Assembly (NCBI GenBank): GCA_009760855.2
Contig: WPIO01000013.1
Span: 6,220,001-6,284,000 of the forward strand
Direction of reading: 5' to 3'
Source: Cristatella mucedo
Taxonomy: Eukaryota > Bryozoa > Phylactolaemata > Cristatellidae
Length of the DNA stretch: 64,000 nt
Within the stretch, counting starts at the first letter, position 1; each line of letters opens with the position of its first letter. Below, in pieces: positions 56,411 through 64,000 of the stretch. The notes beneath the pieces are model-generated. The model had not been told where the DNA came from. It saw nothing but the letters and a program-made list of their open reading frames with translations, and ran no database searches. Position numbers and translations under genes: made by a program.

Positions 56411-56670
56411 TAATAATAACAGTAATAATAATAATAATAAGAATAATGCACTTGATAAAGCCCCCCTCAGAGAACTCAATCTATTTCTAGGTGCTTTACA
56501 TTTGCGGCAAAGGAAACACGGTCGAATGGTGAGTGGTATCGTGCTTGATAAGCAACATGAATAGCATGGTTAGGGATGACATGCACAGGATCAGCGTGCA
56601 AGTGTGGTTAGTGTGGCAGCATGCAGCACAGTGTCAGCACGCACGAGCACGTAAAGGAATGATAATGAAA
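56411..56670 (-). mobile_element. Family B 3' end fragment
   Basis: The (AAT)n run at 56411-56445 is followed by the hairpin (CCCCTCAGAGAACTCAATCT) and the 3' UTR (ATGGTTAGGGATGACATGCA) on the minus strand. It is 5'-truncated within the UTR. Confidence 0.75.
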
Positions 56671-57114
56671 AGACATTTGTGCAGCACCCCTAAGAGAGCC
56701 ATATTTCTTTCCAGGCACTTTGCAATGTCTCTTCAGTGAGATCCCAACATTTTCTGTGAGTTCTCCGGCTACAGAATTGCCAACTATTCGTCTTTAAAAT
56801 AAGCTCGATGACACGACAAGCTAGCGCGACCTACCAATACTGACCGTAGAAAATCGCCGGGGCCTCCTATTGCTGAGCCGGCGTTTCTAACGGTTGCGCT
56901 AGCCTGCCTACCATTGCAGTGCGGCCAAATGAGCAATAAAGCCTTTTCAATGAGCTGCAGAAGCCCTCGTTAAATACTCAAGCGTTACTGGACGGCATGG
57001 ACGGTGACGTATGCTAATACATCAAGAAAGAAAAGTCTGCACAGAATAGCTTATTCATCTTCTAGAGTTTTCTGTAAATCGCCGCTTTCAGGCCCCCTGC
57101 CTGTGCAATAAGAC

Positions 57115-57680
57115 TTTTAAGTTGGTGTATGACTCTGTGGCGACCCTCGTCGGTTGTGAACGTCGCATCGCCCACATTACACCACTTCTTGCCAACCTAC
57201 ACTTGCTCCCAATCAAGCTGCCTATCGACTTCAAGGTTCTCTCACTCACTTTTACTTTCCTTCGTTCGTTTCTCTTGCTCCGGGCGACCCGTCGCAAATA
57301 ATAATCCTAATCAGGCTTCGCATTGAACCAGCCAATCGGCTGACTCAAATCATTTGGCCGTGCCTCAAACCAAGTTCAAGTCTTTTGAGGACCGTGCCGT
57401 CAGTTTTTGTGCTTACACAGCTTTGAATTCATTTCGATTGACGTCGCGACATCCCATAACTTGACATCTAAAAAGAAGCGAACAACCCACCCATTCCTTA
57501 AAGCAGCTGCTCCGTCCGTATGAATAGTCTTCTTGAGCATTCTGAAAATGTGCATTTTATCATTAATCAATCGTCAGGCTTCCTTTCTAGCATATGCCAG
57601 GTGTCTCTAGAGAAATTTAGGCCTCTTAGCGGGTATACAGCTGTATCGCCTGCCCCGTTCTCTTAGGGCACTATGCAGGT
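57115..57680 (+). mobile_element. Family B-like fragment I (ORF C-terminus and 3' end)
   Basis: Plus-strand remnants: CACATTACACCACTTCTTGC, ATCGACTTCAAGGTTCTCTC and AAGTCTTTTGAGGACCGTGC correspond to the HITPLLA, IDFKVLS and KSFEDRA codons. The 3' end is recognisable near 57610-57675 (GAGAAATTTAGGCCTC...GGGCACTATGCA). Confidence 0.55.
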
Positions 57681-58084
57681 GAGTTTTATATATTTAATTT
57701 TTATTATTGCGAAGAACTCAATATTTTCGAAAATATCTTCTCATTTCGTCTGTTTTCTAGCAGTCGAATCGCATTTTGTGTCACCGCTCTCCATCAAGAC
57801 TTCACACTGGCTGTTTTTTATTATACCTGGGAACGAACAGTTGAAATTAAGCAATACATTTTCCACTATGTGTACTTCACGGCAGAGTGCCGAAAAAATA
57901 CAACGTGCTTGCGCATTTCTGAGGATCCTATAGCACTCTGGATACTAACTTGGTTAACCTCATAAAATTTTATCTTCGATGAATTGTAATAGACACTTCA
58001 GGAGCTCTGCAATGAATTTACACGAGATTAGCATCTGTTGGAGCTGATGTTCCAACGTGAATTCACTATTTAAACTACATTTCA

Positions 58085-58090
<6 letters not shown>

Positions 58091-58182
<92 letters not shown>

Positions 58183-58183
58183 T
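58091..58183 (+). repeat. (CT)n microsatellite
   Basis: A nearly perfect CT run of about 90 bp upstream of the second decamer array. Confidence 0.97.
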
Positions 58184-58293
58184 CTGGTCAGATCAGTCTG
58201 TCCACCTGTCCGTCTATCCACCTGTCCATCTCTTCGTCTGTCTGTCTGTTTGTCATTTTTCCTTTCTTCTCTCTATTCCTCTCTCTTCTATTT

Positions 58294-58592
58294 CTCTGTC
58301 TGTCTCTGTCTGTCTCTGTCTGTCTCTGTCTGTCTCTGTCTGTCTCTGTCTGTCTCTGTCTGTCTCTGTCTGTCTCTGTCTGTCTCTGTCTGTCTCTGTC
58401 TGTCTCTGTCTCTGTCTGTCTCTGTCTGTCTCTGTCTGTCTCTGTCTGTCTCTGTCTGTCTCTGTCTGTCTCTGTCTGTCTCTGTCTGTCTCTGTCTGTC
58501 TCTGTCTGTCTCTGTCTGTCTCTGTCTGTCTGTCTGTCTGTCTCTGTCTGTCTCTGTCTGTCTCTGTCTGTCTCTGTCTGTCTCTGTCTGTC

Positions 58593-58602
<10 letters not shown>
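58294..58602 (+). repeat. (TCTCTGTCTG)n decamer array
   Basis: About 31 units. The unit is the reverse complement of the 43.0-kb array, so the same decamer sits in opposite orientation. CT-rich DNA flanks both sides. Confidence 0.95.
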
Positions 58603-58679
<77 letters not shown>

Positions 58680-58680
58680 C
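58603..58680 (+). repeat. (CT)n microsatellite
   Basis: A CT run directly following the decamer array. Confidence 0.97.
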
Positions 58681-59403
58681 GCTCTTTCTCTCGTGCGCTC
58701 TCTCTCTCTCTTTGTCTAAAGAGACCTGTCTAGGTTTTCATTTGCTAATCATGAAATGCGCTCTTCAAGCAGTCGTCGATATCCGAGGTACCAATCTCCA
58801 AAGTCTTCCTCGTCTTCTTGGAGTCAGTCATGGGGGACAATCCATTCAAATCCTCGTTTAATGTGTAAAATAGTGACGTTTTTTATTTTTAGCCACTAAC
58901 TTGCCGCTATGAAGTTCGCCGACAAAACCTTTCAAATATCAATCACGGTTAAAGCTTTCGCGGACGTCCGCTTTCCTTGCTGCAGAATTAGGTGTAGGAC
59001 GCTCGCAGTCAAGGCGGCCACCTGAGACATCTGCATGTGATACATGTATTTCGCATAATTAATTTTGTTTAACTTCTTGATTAAAGAAATGTGTCTTTGA
59101 GCAAGAAAGATCACACCCAGGCTCCAGTGCTTTGAAGTCGACGTGCTGCACCCGCAGGTCGCCGGCCTCTCTTCTCAGTCATGTAAAATTCTTCCTGCTT
59201 AGCATTTTGTAAGCTGCCAAGTAGAGCATCTTGCTTTAGTTATTAGCAAGCACTAGCTCGCGAAGAAAGCCTTAGGGTTGTGAAGCTACTTCATTTTTCT
59301 CATGTTGCATATATTGCACCAGTTTTACATCTACGCCCGTCGAACTGGAAAAGTATTAGGACTCTCCGTGCGTAAAAACCCGGAGATTTCTCCGACTTAA
59401 TAA

Positions 59404-59912
59404 TAATAATAATAACAATAATAACACACTTGATAAAGCGCCCTCAGAGAACTCAATCTCTCTCTCTAGGCGCTTTACATTTGCTGCAAAAGAAGCACGA
59501 ACGAATGGTTAGTGGTAACATGCTCAATGACAACAAGCATAACATGATTAGGGTTGACGTGCACAGGATCAGCATGCAAGTGTGGTTAGTGAGCGCATGC
59601 ACTGTGCCAGTACGCATAAACACATAAAGGATTAATCACAGAGACCCACTAATGTTGTGCTAAATATGTTTTTAATTTCTTTTTAAATGTGGTCAAGTCA
59701 GGGGATGTTGTGACGCAGGTCGGGAGTGAGCTCCAGGCTTTGGGAGCATACGAACTAAATGCACGGTCTCCGAAGGATTTGAGGTTTGTACGAGATATAG
59801 GTAAACAGTTAGATACCGAAAAGTGGGTGGTACTATGCTTGCCCTGGTGGAGCAGTAGATCCAATAGGTAGACTGGAGCCAAAGAATGAAGGGACCTAAA
59901 AGTGAGTGACAA
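59404..59912 (-). mobile_element. Family B fragment, 3' end and ORF C-terminus
   Basis: The minus-strand copy has an (AAT)-rich tail at 59398-59425, the hairpin with AATCTCTCTCTCTAGGCGC, the full 3' UTR, and an open frame at 59649-59912 encoding [20 protein letters not shown] and [17 protein letters not shown]. It is 5'-truncated and well preserved. Confidence 0.82.
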
Positions 59913-59984
59913 AACCTTGATGTGTTGATGTGCTCGTGCCCTGCATAGCTAATCTAATGGACATGTACACTAGGAAATGTGGTA

Positions 59985-60160
59985 GCATTTCACGACCTCG
60001 GTCCCGAGGTCGCCCACTGCAGAATTCGAACCCACAAACTCGGTCCTGAGGTCGTGGGTTCGAATCCTGCAGTGGGCGATTCTTTATTGCCACTAAAAGC
60101 GGCGATGACAGCCGTAAAGGTTCTTCTGTCGCTATGCAAAAGAGGCTGTTAAATCAGTAT
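59985..60160 (+). mobile_element. SINE-2 copy with fold-back head
   Basis: The tail matches the 22-kb copy (AGCGGCGATGACAGCCGTAA, GAGGCTGTTAAATCAG). The head is rearranged: 60010-60035 is the reverse complement of 60054-60079 with one mismatch, so the B-box region occurs in both orientations separated by 18 bp. Confidence 0.75.
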
Positions 60161-61335
60161 TTTTTGGCCTCAGGTCTTTTTCCGGCATCATTCAATAAAA
60201 GGTTTGTTATGCCACTCATTAAAAAGACATCGGAATAGGAGAATTTCAGCAACTTGTGGCCAGTCTACCTACTGCCTGCGATTCCAATGAAAGATGCTGA
60301 AATGGCTACGTTTTGCAGTACATTTTCATTGCTATGGAAAATAAAGCTCCACGAATTTTGATGACGTATACATCAAAGTGTATTTAATCAAAATCAGACA
60401 TTTTTCTAGAGTCGGTTGAAACAGGCATAGCTGAACTAACCTATCAAATTTCAATCCGATATTTGAAGTATTAGCCGAGTCATTGATTTTACAAGGTACA
60501 AGCCTATACTGGAAATAAAGCCTGTAAAAGTCACAAGGGTTAACCTCAACAAGCTTCGCGAATGTATCTCGATCTACCAGACAAATTTTATAATTCAACC
60601 AGTATTGGTATGTAAGTATTTTCTTGATATTCCCTCTGAAGGGTACTGATTGCATGCTGACTGCCGATTAGTATTTGAGTGCTATGAAAATCAGAAAGGT
60701 CGCCTCTTCGCCCTAATGTCTTTGAGGAGTCAGGGATGGATTATATGCATATACTGTAGACTAAGCATCATATAAGCCAGCCTTATAAGGCCAACTTCAG
60801 ATGTTCTTGCAAAAAACTCATTTGTAATGGCTAGAACTTGCTAGCTACGAGCTTAGCTCATTTTGATTATGAACTTGCACCTTTTGATGGGTGAACTTAT
60901 ATAGGGAATATCTCAGATCTTGCTATATTCGTTTGCTTAATTTTCATGTTTCTAGACTTGCAGTTAAAACCTAAGTGAAATGCATGTGTGCTAGAAATTG
61001 ATGCTGGTCTTTGTCTATTTGATCGAGACAATGCCAACTTCCAGACCCTCCGTAAGCTTGAAACTCTGCAATCCGACGGTAATGAGCTGGAGCACTTGTG
61101 GCAAAACCTAGTTTCAGTCGCTTTCCCCTAAATATTCGCCAAAATTAAACTTCAGGATTAAAGCACTCGTATAGACATAAGCTTTGCCAATTAATTTACC
61201 GTGCATTTAGAGCGAAAGGCGAGTTTCTTATAGTAAAGAAAATAAAAAGAGCGCCTGCAGACGATCGCGATTTGCTCCGATATTCTACGCACGTCGCCGT
61301 TACTGGCAGCAAAAAAATTCTCATGCTTATCGCAG

Positions 61336-61534
61336 GCAGGATTGGCTGATGCAAACGATCCAACACGACTTCTCATTTCGCTCGAACCGGAAGCAGCTTC
61401 GATTTATTGCCGACATCAGAAATTCAAGCAGCTCGTTCCCGAATCGCCACCGCCGCCGCCCAGACTCTCCGTGCGAAGAATCTCGGACACTCCCGTAATT
61501 GACGGTCCGTGCGTCGGGGACACACTGCGACACG
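61336..61534 (+). CDS. HSPA12: HSPA12-like protein, third coding exon
   Basis: The 199-nt exon encodes 66 codons plus one base. It continues ...SAYE from the previous exon with AGLADANDPTRLLISLEPEA and ASIYCR, the HSPA12 form of the Hsp70 segment in which an asparagine or glutamate-proline pair (here LEPEAAS) closes the nucleotide pocket. After SIYCRHQKFKQLVPES comes a proline run and a Ser/Arg stretch, a position where vertebrate HSPA12 proteins also carry a variable loop. The donor GTAGGT at 61535 leaves phase 1. A second AG four bases into the exon (61339) would break the frame and is rejected. Confidence 0.9.
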
Positions 61535-61837
61535 GTAGGTGAACGGACTCATTTCGAGGCCGTTTTCATGCGTTGTACGAGTTGCTCTCTTTTCCGAGGC
61601 GCTCTGGCGGGAAAAGTACGCACGGAGAATATGGAAAGCGAGTGATGACTTGGCTTCAATCGTTTCACGTCAGTGACGTTCTTTGGCAGTAGCTAATGCG
61701 AGGAGGCTGCTGCACGCTCATTTTTCTCGGCAAGCGGCGAAGTCACAGGGCGAATACATTAGCTGATACCAAGAGTGGTGGGTGGGGCACGTGACGCTCT
61801 GCCCGACACTGAAGAAAGAGATGGCGCTCACGATCCA

Positions 61838-61962
61838 GGCCGTGGTTTTGCGAGTCATGCAGTGGGGCGATCCTTTATCGCTCACTGCAAGCGGTGGCGA
61901 TAGCCGTTAGGGCTCTTCTGTCCCTGGAACAAGTGAGGTTGTTAAATCAGCTGACATTCTTT
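61838..61962 (+). mobile_element. SINE-2 copy, partial head
   Basis: GCAGTGGGGCGATCCTTTAT, CACTGCAAGCGGTGGCGATA, AGGGCTCTTCTGTCC and GAGGTTGTTAAATCAGCTG cover the 3' end of the tRNA-like head and the tail. The T arm is largely lost. Confidence 0.72.
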
Positions 61963-63599
61963 CAAGTGCTGTAGCGAGCATATTTAAAGGGGCAACCGAA
62001 GGAAATCTGTTGACAGAGCCTTCAAAAATCGTTATCCTTTATGTGTACCAAGAAGAACCATCTCTCATCATCGTCCAAAGGCTTTGTTAAAGAGCCAGTA
62101 ATGACGAGGAGCCACATTGGTGTGAGCATTTCGGATGCGGCAGCCTGCGCCATTCGAGAGCACTACTTCGTTCCAGCCGGTTTGTACCACCGTCAGGCTA
62201 TTCTACAGTCTCGTCTCGTCACCCGCCATTCAGCCGATTTTAGTTGTAAATCGTCCAACTAGTCTACCATCGGCGGCTTGTTAACAGATCTAACCCTGTC
62301 TGTTTCGTAAGACAACTAACTAGATTTACAAAGTCATTGCTAGGAGCAGATGCAAAACTTAGCTAGGCCCTTTCACGTAGCTACGCACGAAGATACTCCA
62401 AAGGAGTACTTAGCTTCGCCCAGTTCCTCCTCCTTCACAGCACAAAGTCGCCACCGTTCATTATGTTTGCTTGCAGTTAACTCTAAGTTATCAATTTACC
62501 ATGAAAACGTGAAAACGGGAGCGAAAAATTATCGGGTGGCAGCAGAGCTTCGTTGTCGAGGAGTTCATAAGTCTCACCATCCTCTAGAGGGAATTGATCC
62601 TGGAGAATGGTGTTTAAACATCAATGATATGAATGCCTGTCGCTAGTGCAGTACTCTAGCGAGTCATCAAGTTAAGAGCTCTTAGCACTTCTGCTCACGA
62701 ACTCACGGTTTAGAGAAGAAATGGGCTAGGTCAGTGGCCGCTATAAAAAGGTCTTAAGCAATCATTATGTCAAACCAAGTATCGGATGCTTCTCCGCAAA
62801 AATTCAGCTGCAAAGGCTTAAAAAACGTTATCAACTTGAATCTCGTGATATCTTGAATTAGACCAGATCATCTGCTCCTGTAAAATACACTACTCACATG
62901 TTGTCGATGCACATGCTGATGCCATCGCATCCAAATAAAGCTGGCATAACTACCTCGACCACTGATAAATGTCAGTATTTTATACTTTACACGATCGACG
63001 GTAGATGAGCTAGCTGCGTGCATACGGCGGCATAATAAGGCTTGTTCCGTGACACCGAGGTTCGGCAGTTAAATCCGTTTGAAGAGGCAAGGAAACGACA
63101 TTGAACATTTATAGCGCCAAGCTGAATACGCAGACAACCAGATGCACTGCATGCATCGGTGGCGTGCCAAGGATATAACCAAGCCGATAAGACAAAATCT
63201 AACAGCTATTTACGGCGAACATCCGTTCAGTTTATTTTTTGGTATCCTGAGCATTGAACGGCGACACCTCAGGCTAGAAATAAAATTACCGATTCTGCTT
63301 GCTAGCATAAAATGAGAGACGGATTATTATTGTTATTATTATTATGACCTCCGGTACCACCCCAAAGATCGAATCAGGCCTGGCTGAAAAACGCAACATT
63401 GAAAAATATTGTATCATAGCTTCAGACACTCGAACCGAATTCAGTGAGGACCAGCTACTTAGTACTTTAAAGACTATTTCGGCGCTTTTCTAACCTTAAT
63501 TTTGTATCCTTTAAAGTCTGATTATAAATTTGGTTCACAAATACAAGCCAGCTAATGCTGTACATCATAATTTGTAGTAAAAAATAGTATTCTTACTAA

Positions 63600-64000
63600 T
63601 GACTTTTGTTAAGCGCCCTGGAGAGAACTAAATATTTTTTCTGTGCACTTTAAATTTCATGGAAAGAAATAAAGAGAAGCAAGGCTTTGATTGGTCAGTC
63701 ATTGAACAGTCTCAACACGTACACAAAAATATATTATAAAAGTTATAATTTAATAATAAAATTTAATTAATAAAATTATTATAACTATGAAAACAATTAG
63801 CACACAAAGCAAACGAAAATCCACGTGGATCCAGCAACTTCTGTGAGGAACAGGTGAATTTTAGCTTATTTTTCTAAATCTCGTGAAGTCAGGGGCTGTC
63901 TTGACGTCTGTCTGGAGGGAATTTCGGGCTGCTAGAGCATACGAACTAAAGGTACTATCGCCAATCGATTTTAGTTAGGTTTTTTAGAGGCAGAGCTAAA
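63600..64000 (-). mobile_element. Family B-like copy entering from the right edge
   Basis: A minus-strand terminal hairpin variant lies at 63612-63660 (GCGCCCTGGAGAGAACTAAA). The ORF C-terminus begins at about 63875 (CTCGTGAAGTCAGGGGCTGT, CATACGAACTAAAGGTACTA) and is cut by the window end. The AT-rich block at 63730-63785 lies within its UTR. Confidence 0.6.

Larger units (their letters stand above)
52621..61335 (+). other. HSPA12-type intron (8.7 kb)
   Basis: The intron runs from GTAACG at 52621 to GCTTATCGCAG at 61335. It contains a second copy of repeat X, SINE copies, family B fragments on both strands, AT-rich and CT-rich microsatellites and the second decamer array. No additional coding exon was found in it. 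Confidence 0.8.
61535..64000 (+). other. Start of next HSPA12-type intron
   Basis: No sequence matching the next part of the ATPase domain (the VVDSGGGTVD-type phosphate-2 region) is seen to the window end. The stretch holds a SINE-2 copy (61838-61962), an (ATT)-rich run at 63325-63346 and a family B 3' region on the minus strand (63600-64000). Short open frames at 62041-62646 match nothing I recognise. Confidence 0.7.

Noticed and set aside
60332-60655. 107-codon minus-strand ATG frame in the second large intron
   Set aside because: No motif and no relation to repeats or to the host gene. A frame of this length is expected by chance in 64 kb.

Overview
The window is metazoan nuclear DNA. 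Evidence: long introns with GT-AG borders, degenerate CR1/L2-type non-LTR retrotransposons, tRNA-derived SINEs and many microsatellites. The one host gene recognised is an HSPA12-type (distant Hsp70 family) gene. There are no bacterial operons, ribosome-binding sites or CRISPR arrays. The wealth of microsatellites and L2-like elements fits an invertebrate; the phylum cannot be fixed from this sequence.

Layout. From 1 to about 36 kb the DNA is intergenic and repeat-dominated: decayed retrotransposons of two related lineages, called family B (3' terminal hairpin followed by (ATT)n) and family A (different 3' end followed by pentamers such as (ACATT)n), SINE copies and simple repeats. Two nested insertions can be read: family A inside family B (13.9-17.3 kb), and a 5'-truncated family B copy inside an older, opposite family B copy (31.6-34.1 kb) with a 5-bp target duplication. 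From about 36.3 to 39.8 kb a GC- and CpG-rich block holds the promoter and 5' end of the HSPA12-type gene. A TATA-like box (37046), a strong splice donor (37586), an acceptor (38527) and an ATG in good context (38584) lead to a large first coding exon ending at 39627.

The rest of the window is the inside of that gene. Coding exons lie at 52399-52620 and 61336-61534, split by introns of 12.8 and 8.7 kb, and all junctions stay in frame. The C-terminal half of the protein must lie beyond 64 kb. The introns carry a 128-bp perfect palindrome, a decamer array found at two loci in opposite orientation, SINEs, retrotransposon fragments, and two copies (with a third fragment at 9.3 kb) of a dispersed protein-coding repeat that I do not recognise ('repeat X').

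The retroelements do not form a working system. The catalytic YADD motif is intact only in fragments B and C; it is a stop codon in A and is altered in D, E and H. The more interesting relationships are between repeats: a SINE whose 3' end resembles the family B terminal hairpin, and GA/CT microsatellites that have grown inside specific purine-rich sites of family B copies.
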